DNA of 39,997 bases from Candidatus Levybacteria bacterium RIFCSPLOWO2_01_FULL_38_21 (GCA_001782475.1 MFOT01000026.1:1-39997), one strand, 5' to 3'; positions 1 to 7,177 are shown, counted from the stretch's first letter. Notes: generated by a model from the sequence alone, not told the origin. A program made the numbers and translations.

Positions 1-1
1 A

Positions 2-118
2 TACTCAAAATATGCATTAAGAAGTGGGACGGTTGACGAAAAAAGGGAGATAATTAAGGCTCTTGGAGGCCTCCTTTACATCCACCAGCGATTCGTTTGC
101 TCCTCTCCTGTCAATTAG
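2..118 (+). pseudogene. C-terminal fragment, probable serine site-specific recombinase
   Basis: Reading frame 2 is open from the window edge to a TAG at 116-118. The translated tail contains RSGTVDEKREIIKALGG, which resembles the C-terminal helix of large serine recombinases of the resolvase family (typically a run like G-T-x-x-EKR-x-I-x-x-LG). After the double glycine the sequence no longer resembles the family, so the gene may be frameshifted or cut here. The stop codon lies immediately before the last base (119) of the tRNA-Gln gene on the other strand, a usual place for integration of mobile elements. The resemblance is seen; recombinase identity and the link to integration are inferred. 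Only 38 codons are visible, so this is a modest-confidence call. Confidence 0.42.
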
Positions 119-189
119 CTGCCGGACTACGATTCGAACGTAGATAGACGGATCCAGAATCCGTCGTCCTACCATTAGACGATCCGGCA
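119..189 (-). tRNA. tRNA-Gln (anticodon CUG), no encoded CCA
   Basis: A full cloverleaf can be folded on the minus strand: acceptor TGCCGGA with TCCGGCA, D arm GTCTAATGGTAGGAC, anticodon stem ACGGA/TCCGT with loop TTCTGGA (CUG at 34-36), T arm CTACG-TTCGAAT-CGTAG, and discriminator G73. The weak U1-A72 pair and G73 are known tRNA-Gln traits; U1-A72 is an identity element for the amidotransferase GatCAB. The bases after G73 are CTA rather than CCA, so the 3' end must be completed by the CCA-adding enzyme encoded at 9222. Position 37 is G, whereas the second copy and E. coli tRNA-Gln have A37. The opposite-strand recombinase tail ends one base away. Confidence 0.92.
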
Positions 190-358
190 ATAAGTCTCCC
201 TATTTTACTAAAAAGACAAGCCTAAGTCATTTATTCAGTCCCATAATGTCTCTTTTACTGGATAGCGAGCGTACGGTACGAATGTTTGAGCAAAAATTTC
301 AAGTTTAGCAAGCCAAATCAATCCATTTCGAGACGTTGGTCAGTCAGGGTGCACTAAG
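190..358. other. Spacer between the two tRNA-Gln genes
   Basis: The spacer holds the likely promoter of the downstream tRNA (202-230) and otherwise no gene I recognise. A plus-strand reading frame is open for about 34 codons and ends at a TAA (355-357) just outside the CCA end of the second tRNA. It has no clear start and matches no family I know, so I do not call it a gene. It may be further debris of the element whose recombinase tail lies at 2-118, but that is speculation. Confidence 0.35.
202..230 (-). promoter_or_regulatory. Promoter of tRNA-Gln 1
   Basis: On the minus strand ATGACT (225-230) and TAAAAT (202-207) are separated by 17 bases and end 12 bases before the tRNA. This fits a sigma-70 type promoter and has the same TAAAAT box as the promoter of the second tRNA. 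Confidence 0.45.
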
Positions 359-432
359 TGGCTGCTGGGTTTGGATTCGAACCAAAATAAACGGATTCAG
401 AGTCCGTTGTCCTACCATTAGACGACCCAGCA
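359..432 (-). tRNA. tRNA-Gln (anticodon CUG) with encoded CCA
   Basis: The minus strand folds as acceptor TGCTGGG/CCCAGCA, a D arm identical to that of the first tRNA, anticodon stem ACGGA/TCCGT with loop CTCTGAA (CUG), T arm TTTGG-TTCGAAT-CCAAA, G73 and then an encoded CCA at 359-361. U1-A72 and G73 again mark tRNA-Gln. Having two CUG isoacceptors side by side, one with and one without CCA, suggests different histories. No glutaminyl-tRNA synthetase is seen here, while gltX is close by, which fits charging by a non-discriminating GluRS followed by GatCAB; that route is inferred. Confidence 0.95.
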
Positions 433-443
433 ATAACACTGCA

Positions 444-472
444 ATTTTATCAGATTTTAGATGTAAGAACAA
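444..472 (-). promoter_or_regulatory. Promoter of tRNA-Gln 2
   Basis: TTGTTC (467-472), 17 bases, TAAAAT (444-449), then 11 bases to the 5' end of the tRNA. Good sigma-70 geometry. The remainder of the stretch up to 575 shows nothing else. Confidence 0.6.
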
Positions 473-575
473 ACTTATTCCTGCTCCATGAGCGTGGGGA
501 GTTTTTGGGTAGTGTTGTAACTCCACATAATCATATACTCATATATTTTTTGCTGATTAGTCTCTGAATCTACTT

Positions 576-1394
576 TTAATCTATAATCTTTTTGACGTAT
601 TTTGCGATGTATTTCAAAAAGAATCTTTTCAAAAGTGTTTTTATTTTTTTATTTTTGATTTCTCCAATTTTGATTATCAAACCCTCAAAAGTATCGACAT
701 GTACAAGATTTTCTAGCTGTTTTAGGTCGCTTATTGAGTTGATTTCAATTCGTCCTGATTCCTGAAGTACGCCAATGACGGAAAGTAAACCTTGTTTTAG
801 AGCAAGAGATGAAGGCCATTTACTTCCTTTGAACGGCTTTTTTAATCCTATTAATGGAACAATTTTTATTTCTTTTCTTCTAAATAAAGTGTTTAGATAA
901 ACTTCACTGCCTCCTGCCCCCTTGGTCCTGGAAAGTTTTGAGACGTGAGGGAGTAAAGCGTCTCTCGGATAAATTCTTTCACCGGCAAGAAATACTTCAT
1001 GTCTCCAATATTTCCCGGTTTTATTTTGAGTGGGGACGGCAAAGACAACACGTGCTTCTCCTTCCAAGATTGGACTGAGCATTTTTTCGATATGCTCAGA
1101 TGTAAAGTTTATTAAATCGCTGTCACAAAAGAATAAAAAATCTCCTCTTGCTTCTTTAATTCCCTCTGCGACCGCTGTACCCTTACCTTTATTTGTTTTA
1201 AAATTTATCAACTTTATCTTTTTACCGAATTTCTTTAAAATTTCAAGACTCTTATCAGATGAGCCATCGTTGATACAGATCACTTCGTCTATTAATTCAG
1301 ATCCGAGTATTGTTTTGACAACTTTCTTAACTGCTCTTTCTTCATTGTAAACGGGGACAATTGCGGATACGTGTGGTTTTTTATTATTTTTCAT
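576..1394 (-). CDS. Family 2 glycosyltransferase
   Basis: A 272-residue inverting glycosyltransferase with a GT-A fold: IVPVYNEE near residues 12-19, the nucleotide-binding NDGSSD near 42-47, and a metal-binding CDSDLI near 89-94. The C-terminal third is basic and has no membrane helix, so it is probably a soluble or peripheral enzyme using a nucleotide-activated sugar; donor and acceptor cannot be read from sequence. The ATG at 1394 is preceded by GGGAT as a weak ribosome site. A TATAAT lies about 33 bases upstream, and the gap to the kinase gene upstream is 55 bases, so it may be transcribed separately from the dgkA-gltX operon. It could act in cell-surface glycan or glycolipid assembly together with the lipid-phosphate genes next to it. 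Confidence 0.88.
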   Translation of the reverse strand: MKNNKKPHVSAIVPVYNEERAVKKVVKTILGSELIDEVICINDGSSDKSLEILKKFGKKIKLINFKTNKGKGTAVAEGIKEARGDFLFFCDSDLINFTSEHIEKMLSPILEGEARVVFAVPTQNKTGKYWRHEVFLAGERIYPRDALLPHVSKLSRTKGAGGSEVYLNTLFRRKEIKIVPLIGLKKPFKGSKWPSSLALKQGLLSVIGVLQESGRIEINSISDLKQLENLVHVDTFEGLIIKIGEIKNKKIKTLLKRFFLKYIAKYVKKIID

Positions 1395-1449
1395 GAGTAA
1401 TCCCGCTGATGTAAAACAGTTTTATATTATATCATTTTGGAATTTAATT

Positions 1450-1818
1450 TTATCTAAGCATTCTTACTATATGAGGAACAAATATTAGAATTCCCACAAT
1501 TACCGATCCTATTGATGCAACCAAAACCATCCCCGCTGATACATCTTTTGCTATCTTTGCCTGCTGTCTATGCTCCCGAATTATTAAATCAACCATCTCC
1601 TCAATTGCCGAATTTATCATCTCAAGACAAATTACAAGAAGAATCATTATTCCCAATATTCCCATCTCAAATGCATTTACTCTAAAAAAAATGCTTGCGG
1701 CAACAACCAAAATAGCAGCTCCTATATGAATTCTTAAATTCCTGTTGTGTCTTACCGAAAACAAAATTCCTTCGAAAGCGTATTTAAATGATTTTATTAA
1801 AGACCGCTGCGTTTCCAT
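1450..1818 (-). CDS. dgkA: Diacylglycerol kinase / undecaprenol kinase family protein
   Basis: A 122-residue membrane protein of the small prokaryotic DAGK family. It shows the family pattern: amphipathic N-terminus (KSFKYAFEGI), two hydrophobic segments, the catalytic E-x-x-NSAIEE-x-VD motif near residues 66-77, AKD near 90, and a third hydrophobic helix at the C-terminus. In Gram-positive relatives this family phosphorylates undecaprenol, which would replenish the carrier lipid for cell-wall and glycan synthesis. Its start overlaps the stop of the PAP2-like gene (TAATG), so the two are translationally coupled. A kinase and a phosphatase acting on polyprenyl or lipid phosphates side by side suggests carrier-lipid recycling; the exact substrate is inferred. 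Confidence 0.9.
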   Translation of the reverse strand: METQRSLIKSFKYAFEGILFSVRHNRNLRIHIGAAILVVAASIFFRVNAFEMGILGIMILLVICLEMINSAIEEMVDLIIREHRQQAKIAKDVSAGMVLVASIGSVIVGILIFVPHIVRMLR

Positions 1819-2402
1819 TAAAAAATAAATCTCCCTATTGTATAAACAATTATAGTTAATATGATACCCAAAAATCCACCTGAAATTGCTTCCAAAATTG
1901 TGTGTTTTTTAATCTTAACTCTTGCCCATGCCATTACCGGAATCAAAATCAATATAGGAAGAAAATTATATCCAAAAAGAATTACAAGGGAAAGGGTAAA
2001 CGCAGAAACCGTAGCTGTGTGAATACTTACCTTAATCCAATTATTCACAACGCTGATTACTAAAACTCCTAAAATTATCCCAAAAATCAAAAAATATAGA
2101 ATTTTTGGACCATTTAAAAGGATTAAAGACCCCAGATATAAAAAGGTAATTATTCCTCCAAAAGCAAAAAGCTTTGGCCGTTCTTCTTTTTTAGATACAT
2201 CATAGTCCGAGAAAAAACCAATCAGCATCCCTAAAAGAACAAAAAAAACAACAGAAAATAAAAATATATAAGAAAAAAGCGCCCACTTCAATGAATAGAA
2301 GATGTTCTCCGTCTCTTTGTAAACTAAAATAAACGGGGTCGGTAAAAGAAGGATAAATGGACTTGATGAAAAAGATATAAATCTTGCTAAATTTTTAACC
2401 AT
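1818..2402 (-). CDS. PAP2-like membrane phosphatase
   Basis: A 194-residue polytopic protein with about five or six hydrophobic segments. A degenerate PAP2 (type 2 phosphatidic acid phosphatase) signature is visible: KKEERP near residues 72-77 (K...RP motif), KVSIHTA near 125-131 (S-x-H motif, in place of PSGH), and WARVKIKKH near 158-166 (R-x5-H motif). All three catalytic blocks are in the right order and spacing. The family dephosphorylates lipid pyrophosphates or phosphates, such as undecaprenyl pyrophosphate. The gene overlaps gltX by 8 bases and its stop overlaps the start of dgkA. Membership is inferred from motifs; substrate is unknown. Confidence 0.72.
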   Translation of the reverse strand: MVKNLARFISFSSSPFILLLPTPFILVYKETENIFYSLKWALFSYIFLFSVVFFVLLGMLIGFFSDYDVSKKEERPKLFAFGGIITFLYLGSLILLNGPKILYFLIFGIILGVLVISVVNNWIKVSIHTATVSAFTLSLVILFGYNFLPILILIPVMAWARVKIKKHTILEAISGGFLGIILTIIVYTIGRFIF

Positions 2403-3627
2403 TATCTTTTAAGTTCTTTATAAAAAATTCCTTGCCATAAATTTTATTAAGCTCTAAAATTCCAATTCCTTGCTCTTTGCCTGTCATAAAAAAGTAAATT
2501 TCGGCAAAGGAAATTCTTTCCTTTACCGAAAAATCCTTAATAGTCAAAAGCAGTTTTTCTCCTTCCCAATCTTCTCCTAATTTTTTATCAAGGAGCTCTA
2601 ATAATTTTTTTGCTCTTTCTTTTTCTTTTTTGGAATATTTTCTTTGCTTTTTAGCATCAACTAGTTTCTTAAAATCTTTTAGGATTTTCATTCTGGATTT
2701 TGCTGCGTTAACCCAGATCTCTGATTTATCAGAGTTTAGGATATTCTTAACTTTCTTGTCTTTTTGATAAAAATCCACCAACCTCTTTTTAAGATCTTTT
2801 ATGGTTCTTATCCAAGCACCGTTGAACCACTCAAGTTTTTGAGTATCAAAAATTGGATTTGCCGAATTTACATCTTTAAGATCAAAAAGTTCTATCATTT
2901 TTTCAATACTCATCTGCTCTTGTCCATCCGGAGGTGTCCAGCCAACAAGCGCCATATAATTTAATACTGCTTCTCTTATATATCCCTCGTCTCGATATTC
3001 CAAAGCAGATTTTGCTCCTTCTCTTTTTGAGAGCTTGCCTTTGTCTTTTCCTAAAATAACCGGAAGATGTGCAAAGACAGGCTGATTCCATCGAAAAATT
3101 TTATATAATTGAACATGTTTTGGTGTCGAGGAAACAAATTCCTCACCTCTAATCACATGGGTTATTCCCATAAGACAATCGTCAACTACATTTGCAAAAT
3201 TGTATGTTGGATATCCATCGGATTTTAAAATTACAAAATCTTCCTGGGTTTCATTTTTAAAAGATATTTCTTTTTGCCCGATTGCATCAATCCACTTTGT
3301 TTCTCCTTTTTTTGGCATTTTAAATTTAAGCGCGCCATCGCTTTCATAAACCGCTCCCCTTTTCTTTAATATTTGCGCATATTGCCTATATATCGAAAGT
3401 CTTTCGGATTGAACAAATTTTTCATCCCAAGAAAGTCCCAGCCATTCAAGAATTTCATAAATAGCTTTTTCTGCCTCTTTTACAAATCTTTTCCTGTCTG
3501 TGTCCTCAATTCTCAAAATAAATTTACCCTTATTTTTTTTTGCAAATAAGAAATTAAAAAGAGCTGTTCTCGTATTTCCTATATGAGGAACTCCTGTTGG
3601 GCTTGGGGCAAATCTAACCTTAATCAT
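2395..3627 (-). CDS. gltX: Glutamyl-tRNA synthetase
   Basis: A class I synthetase of 410 residues that attaches glutamate to tRNA. The Rossmann fold begins RFAPSPTGVPHIGNTR, with the HIGH motif as PHIG at residues 14-17, the RIEDTD block follows, and the KMSKS motif appears as KLSKREG near residue 200. It is shorter than most bacterial enzymes (about 460-500), the loss being in the C-terminal anticodon-binding region. In an organism using the Glu-tRNA-Gln transamidation route it would be non-discriminating and also charge the tRNA-Gln genes nearby; that is inference. Start at ATG 3627: a TACAAT box ends exactly six bases upstream, so the message may be leaderless. First gene of an operon with the PAP2-like and dgkA genes. 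Confidence 0.97.
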   Translation of the reverse strand: MIKVRFAPSPTGVPHIGNTRTALFNFLFAKKNKGKFILRIEDTDRKRFVKEAEKAIYEILEWLGLSWDEKFVQSERLSIYRQYAQILKKRGAVYESDGALKFKMPKKGETKWIDAIGQKEISFKNETQEDFVILKSDGYPTYNFANVVDDCLMGITHVIRGEEFVSSTPKHVQLYKIFRWNQPVFAHLPVILGKDKGKLSKREGAKSALEYRDEGYIREAVLNYMALVGWTPPDGQEQMSIEKMIELFDLKDVNSANPIFDTQKLEWFNGAWIRTIKDLKKRLVDFYQKDKKVKNILNSDKSEIWVNAAKSRMKILKDFKKLVDAKKQRKYSKKEKERAKKLLELLDKKLGEDWEGEKLLLTIKDFSVKERISFAEIYFFMTGKEQGIGILELNKIYGKEFFIKNLKDNG

Positions 3628-3629
3628 AC

Positions 3630-3659
3630 TTGCATTGTACCTTAAGATTCTCCTATACT
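3630..3659 (+). promoter_or_regulatory. Promoter of the 3693 gene
   Basis: TTGCAT (3630-3635), 18 bases, TATACT (3654-3659). Transcription would begin near 3666, inside the palindrome at 3663-3687. Confidence 0.5.
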
Positions 3660-3662
3660 CAA
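3634..3662 (-). promoter_or_regulatory. Promoter of gltX, leaderless geometry
   Basis: TTGAGT (3657-3662), 17 bases, TACAAT (3634-3639), six bases, ATG. The start point would coincide with the A of the start codon. It overlaps the divergent promoter at 3630-3659. Confidence 0.6.
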
Positions 3663-3687
3663 GATACGTTCATTTAATGAACGTATC
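3663..3687. promoter_or_regulatory. 25-bp near-perfect palindrome, candidate operator or leader hairpin
   Basis: GATACGTTCATT and AATGAACGTATC are perfect 12-base inverted arms around a single T. The element covers the predicted start point of the rightward promoter and ends five bases before the ATG at 3693. No T-run follows, so it is not a terminator. A dimeric repressor site or an RNA hairpin hiding the start codon are both possible. Confidence 0.6.
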
Positions 3688-3692
3688 AAGAC

Positions 3693-4739
3693 ATGCTAAC
3701 CTTAAGCCAGGCAACTTCTTTAACAAAGAGAATTGCCAAATGGTCGGCAATTATTGCTCTCTCAATAATTCTTCTTATAATTTTTGTAAGAGTAGGAAAA
3801 ACACTTAAGGAAATCATAGCTCCAACGCCTCCGCCTCCTCCAACTGTTTCTTTTGGCAAATTGCCTGCTATTGAATTTCCAAATAACTCTTTTCCTCAGA
3901 AGATCACCTACACTATAGATACCGTTACGGGAGCCTTGCCAAAACTTCCAGATAGAGCCAATGTTTTTAAGATGGGAGAGCCAAACCCTGATCTTCTTGC
4001 ACTTAAAAAAGCAGAACAAAAAGTAACCGGGGAGGGATTCTCACAACCCGCAATCCGGATCTCGGGAAATACTTATCAGTGGACAGATTCCAAAAGTCCA
4101 ATTTTAAGAAAATTAAATATAGACATATTTACTTTAGACTTTACCGTGTCTTCTTCTTTTTTGTCTAATCAGGCGGTTACCTTGGGAACTAATTTACCCA
4201 ACCCGGATAACGCAAAGGGGGTTGCCCAAAGTTTTCTTTCGAATATGTCATTTTTGTATGAAGACTTGAATTTGGAAAAAACAAAAACAAATTTACTTTC
4301 TATAAAAAACTCTAATTTACAACCTGCAACAAGTATTTCAACTGCGCAAATAATAGAGGTTGATTTTTTCCAAAAAGATGTAGATAAAATGCCAATACTC
4401 TATTCAAAAAACAACAGTTCGACTATGAATATTTTTGTGGGAGGAGGAGAAAATCAAGCTCAAGTTGTAAAATCAGAGTTTTTTCATCAAACAATTTCCA
4501 GTCAATCTTCTACTTACCCAATAAAAACAGCTTCCGATGCTTTTCTACAACTAAGGAGGGGAGAAGCTTATATTCTATCAAGCCAAAAAGATGAAGATGT
4601 TTCTGTTAGAAACATTTATCTTGGATATTTTATGGCAAATAAAAAACAGGACTTCTTAATGCCAATTATAGTTCTTGAAGGTGATAACGGCTTTGTTGCT
4701 TATGTTTCTGCGGTTAAGGATGAATGGATAAATAAGTAA
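3693..4739 (+). CDS. Membrane-anchored extracytoplasmic protein of unknown function
   Basis: A 348-residue protein I cannot assign to a family. Residues about 15-38 form one hydrophobic helix after a basic N-terminus, followed by a proline-rich linker (PTPPPPPT). The remaining 290 or so residues are polar with alternating hydrophobic positions and look like a beta-rich domain outside the membrane, so a signal-anchored topology is likely. No ribosome site precedes the ATG; instead the 25-bp palindrome ends five bases upstream. Its 3' end overlaps the 3' end of the convergent dacA gene by 26 bases. No catalytic motif was recognised. Confidence 0.8.
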   Translation: MLTLSQATSLTKRIAKWSAIIALSIILLIIFVRVGKTLKEIIAPTPPPPPTVSFGKLPAIEFPNNSFPQKITYTIDTVTGALPKLPDRANVFKMGEPNPDLLALKKAEQKVTGEGFSQPAIRISGNTYQWTDSKSPILRKLNIDIFTLDFTVSSSFLSNQAVTLGTNLPNPDNAKGVAQSFLSNMSFLYEDLNLEKTKTNLLSIKNSNLQPATSISTAQIIEVDFFQKDVDKMPILYSKNNSSTMNIFVGGGENQAQVVKSEFFHQTISSQSSTYPIKTASDAFLQLRRGEAYILSSQKDEDVSVRNIYLGYFMANKKQDFLMPIIVLEGDNGFVAYVSAVKDEWINK

Positions 4740-5655
4740 GGTTGTCCGACAAAAGATTAATAATCTTGAGTGTGTCTTCAAATCTATCCTCGCTTCTCAT
4801 TACAACTATTATCAGAGTGTGGCCGTTTTCTGCTTTTGAAACTACCAACACTTCCCCTGCCTCGTCTGTAAAACCTGTTTTTATTCCATTTATCCCATCT
4901 GTTCCCAACAGTTTATTTCTGTTAAACACCAAATAAGTATTTTCGCCGTAAATATCGGAAATAAATTTGTACTTTGTGGAAACGATTTGCGAAAAAATCT
5001 TATTGTTCAAGGAGTATGAAGCAAGTCTTCCAAGCTCAAGAGGTGTTGTATAGTCATCCTTATCAAAGAGCCCTGCGGGATCCTGAAAATGAGTATTATT
5101 AAAATTAAGAAGTTTTGCCTTCTGATTCATTTTTTTTACAAATCCTTCTGTTCCCCCCGGATAGTTTTGCGAAACTGCAAAAGCAGCATCGTTTGCCGAA
5201 GGCAAAAGTAATGCATAAAGCAAATCTAAAAACGTTATTTTTTCACCCAGAACAAGCCCAAGAATAGATCCTTCATTTATTGCTTTCTTAACTTCTAAAA
5301 TATCCGTAGGCTTGAAATAATCAAGCGCAGTTAATGCTGTCATAATTTTTGTTGTAGAGGCAGGAGAGAACCGAAAATTCTCATTTTTTGCATAAATAAC
5401 AACACTTGAGTCCTTATCTATTACAACTGCAGCTTTTGCCGAGATATCTGGGTTGATTTTATTTTTTAAAAAGGGATAGTTTAGACTATGATAATTAGGA
5501 AATGGAGAAATTAAGGTTGATCTTAGGATAATTTCTCCCTTTTGATAGATATCAAAAGCAGCTAAAATAAACAGAACGATAACAAGGGTTACTGGCAGTA
5601 AAAACGGGTCTGGTTCTAAAAAACGTTTTTTAACCGATCGAAGAAAACCTTTCAT
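4714..5655 (-). CDS. dacA: D-alanyl-D-alanine carboxypeptidase (peptidase S11)
   Basis: A 313-residue penicillin-binding protein of the DacA/PBP5 type that trims the terminal D-Ala of peptidoglycan stem peptides outside the membrane. All three serine acyl-transferase motifs are present: STTK (S-x-x-K) near residue 100, SAN (S-x-N) near 155, and KTG near 260. An N-terminal hydrophobic segment (residues about 20-36) anchors or exports it. The usual C-terminal beta-rich domain and amphipathic anchor are missing, so the membrane tie is N-terminal. It overlaps the end of aspS by 26 bases and is probably co-transcribed with it. Confidence 0.93.
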   Translation of the reverse strand: MKGFLRSVKKRFLEPDPFLLPVTLVIVLFILAAFDIYQKGEIILRSTLISPFPNYHSLNYPFLKNKINPDISAKAAVVIDKDSSVVIYAKNENFRFSPASTTKIMTALTALDYFKPTDILEVKKAINEGSILGLVLGEKITFLDLLYALLLPSANDAAFAVSQNYPGGTEGFVKKMNQKAKLLNFNNTHFQDPAGLFDKDDYTTPLELGRLASYSLNNKIFSQIVSTKYKFISDIYGENTYLVFNRNKLLGTDGINGIKTGFTDEAGEVLVVSKAENGHTLIIVVMRSEDRFEDTLKIINLLSDNLTYLSIHP

Positions 5656-6985
5656 CTACTCGCTCCATATCTCTTGGAAAAAGACTTGCTTCCCGAATAT
5701 TTTTAAGATCCAGAGTTTTCATCGTAACTCTCTCCAAGCCAAAAGAAAATCCACCCTCCGGAGGCATACCATATTTAAAAGCCTGAAGGTACATCTCAAA
5801 CTTTTTAAGATTTAATTTTCTCTTCTTGAGACTCTCGATCAATTGTTGGTAATCATGTATTCTTTGGCTACCACTCATAATCTCAATACCTCTAAACAAC
5901 ATATCATAGCTTAAACTATATTCAGGATTCCGAGGATCAGGCATGGTGTAAAATGGTTTTGCCATTGTCGGAAAATGAGTAATCGTAACAAGATCACTCT
6001 TGTGTTTTTCTTTGGCCCACTTGCAAATATCAACTTCATCTTGAGGGGCTAAGTCCTTTTCTTTTCTATTGTCTCGTCCAAATTCTTTAAGGATAATTTC
6101 TTGTGTTTCTCTTACGGTAAGTCTTGGAATTTTACCAAAAGCAATCTTTTCCATTTTAAACTTTTTTAAGATATTTCCGCAGCTTTCCTCAACGTGTTTT
6201 AGCATTGATACTGCAATTTCCTCAAACATATCCAGAAGCTCTCTAAAATCAACGAACCCGATTTCGCAATCCATTTGGGTTGTCTCGGTTAGATGTCGTG
6301 TGGTTACCGATGGTTCAGCTCTATATGCATGAGCAATCGTCCAGACTCGCTCAAATACCGTAACCATCATTTGCTTGTACAATTGAGGACTTTGTGCCAA
6401 AAATGCTTTATGATCGTAATATTCGATTTCAAAAAGTCCGGAACCTCCCTCGGTGGCGCTGGCAACTATGGTAGGGACAACGATTTCCCTACATCCTAAT
6501 TTCTTACTGGCATTTCTAAATCCCTCAACTAATGCCTCTTGGACTTCAAAGATTGAGGAGATTTTTGGATGACGAAGTGTAAGCGCACGGTAATCAAGAA
6601 GCGTAGGTAATTCTAACTTTAATTCTTCTACTCCCATATCAAAGGGTAAGGGTTGCGCCTTTGACAAAACAATAATTGAGCTAACCCCAACTTCCACAGC
6701 TCCTGTTTCTAAATCTTTGTTTATCGTGCTCTCCGATCTATTTTTTACAACTCCTGTTGCCTCAACAACAAATTCAGGTCTAATCTCTTGCGCTACTTTA
6801 TAACCATCTTCCGATACCTTTGGATTTACTACTAACTGGACTAAGCCCGAGCGGTCCCTTAAATCAAGAAAAATTAATTTTCCGTGATCCCGGCGTGCCT
6901 TAACCCAGCCTTTAAGAAGTACTTTTTTACCTATAAATTCTGGAGTTTCTTTTGATAAAATTCTTTTTGATTTATCATTTATCAT
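5630..6985 (-). CDS. aspS: Aspartyl-tRNA synthetase, archaeal type
   Basis: A 451-residue class IIb synthetase. An N-terminal OB fold reads the anticodon (GKKVLLKGWVKARRDHGK, then LRDRSG), and the catalytic core shows motif 2 (RAEPSVTTRHLTE, near 219-231) and motif 3 (GGFSFGLERV, near 413-422) with NIREASLFPRD downstream, which is the AspRS rather than AsnRS form. It lacks the GAD insertion of the roughly 590-residue bacterial AspRS, so it is the shorter archaeal type, often non-discriminating and able to make Asp-tRNA-Asn for amidation. The ATG at 6985 lies within a 7-bp repeat containing four ATGs; only this one opens the frame. AGAGGG upstream may serve as ribosome site. Confidence 0.95.
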   Translation of the reverse strand: MINDKSKRILSKETPEFIGKKVLLKGWVKARRDHGKLIFLDLRDRSGLVQLVVNPKVSEDGYKVAQEIRPEFVVEATGVVKNRSESTINKDLETGAVEVGVSSIIVLSKAQPLPFDMGVEELKLELPTLLDYRALTLRHPKISSIFEVQEALVEGFRNASKKLGCREIVVPTIVASATEGGSGLFEIEYYDHKAFLAQSPQLYKQMMVTVFERVWTIAHAYRAEPSVTTRHLTETTQMDCEIGFVDFRELLDMFEEIAVSMLKHVEESCGNILKKFKMEKIAFGKIPRLTVRETQEIILKEFGRDNRKEKDLAPQDEVDICKWAKEKHKSDLVTITHFPTMAKPFYTMPDPRNPEYSLSYDMLFRGIEIMSGSQRIHDYQQLIESLKKRKLNLKKFEMYLQAFKYGMPPEGGFSFGLERVTMKTLDLKNIREASLFPRDMERVDERFSSIG

Positions 6986-7001
6986 TTATCATTTATCATT
7001 T
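6970..7001. repeat. Heptamer tandem array at the aspS start
   Basis: ATTTATC is repeated four times without change (6970-6997) plus ATTT. On the coding strand each unit provides an ATG (starts at 6999, 6992, 6985, 6978). Because seven is not a multiple of three, each gain or loss of a unit changes which ATG is in frame and the distance to the ribosome site. Confidence 0.95.
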
Positions 7002-7019
7002 TAGTTTAATTTTTCCCTC

Positions 7020-7048
7020 TTGACAAGATGTTTTACACTTGATATATA
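7020..7048 (+). promoter_or_regulatory. Strong promoter of the 7193 leader
   Basis: A perfect TTGACA (7020-7025), 17 bases, and TATATA (7043-7048). Predicted start near 7055, five bases before a leader ATG at 7060. Confidence 0.75.
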
Positions 7049-7059
7049 CTGATATACAT

Positions 7060-7110
7060 ATGAGTCTTTCTTTCAATCTTATAAAACCCGCTATCCTCTC
7101 TATTAAATAA
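7060..7110 (+). CDS. Putative 16-residue leader peptide
   Basis: ATG at 7060 opens a 16-codon frame, MSLSFNLIKPAILSIK, ending in TAA at 7108-7110. It would start about five bases from the predicted 5' end of the message, a near-leaderless position like that of other genes here. Its last codons and stop cover the first hairpin of the leader. The peptide is rich in Leu, Ile and Ser codons. Position and overlap with the hairpins are seen; function as a translated sensor is inference, and a chance short ORF is possible. Confidence 0.4.
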   Translation: MSLSFNLIKPAILSIK

Positions 7111-7177
7111 GAGGGGGGCTTGTTGGAGAGAAAGACAGTTCTCCCAATTTCAATTGAAAAAGGGAGTTTTTATTTTT
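7095..7177 (+). promoter_or_regulatory. Candidate attenuator with intrinsic terminator
   Basis: Four segments can pair alternately. CCTCT (7095-7099) pairs with AGAGG (7110-7114). The G-run at 7113-7118 can instead pair with CTCCC (7141-7145, one G-U), and GGAGA (7125-7129) can also pair with TCTCC (7140-7144). CTCCC also pairs with GGGAG (7162-7166), extended inside by TTTC/GAAA, and is followed by TTTTTATTTTT: a good intrinsic terminator. The ribosome site of the real gene lies just beyond it. This is the 1:2, 2:3, 3:4 logic of a classical attenuator. Confidence 0.6.

Noticed and set aside
190-357. Plus-strand open frame ending at 357 by the second tRNA
   Set aside because: No plausible start, no recognised family, and it crosses the promoter of the first tRNA. 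Kept only as a comment on the spacer.
344-526. 60-residue minus-strand ORF over the second tRNA
   Set aside because: It overlaps the tRNA gene and its promoter; a shadow frame.
1030-1350. 106-residue plus-strand ORF
   Set aside because: Lies fully antisense to the glycosyltransferase gene, without ribosome site or family resemblance.
6970-7001. Tandem array as a CRISPR or iteron-type origin
   Set aside because: Seven-base perfect repeats without spacers; similar arrays lie at two other gene starts, so not an array of spacers and no replication genes nearby.
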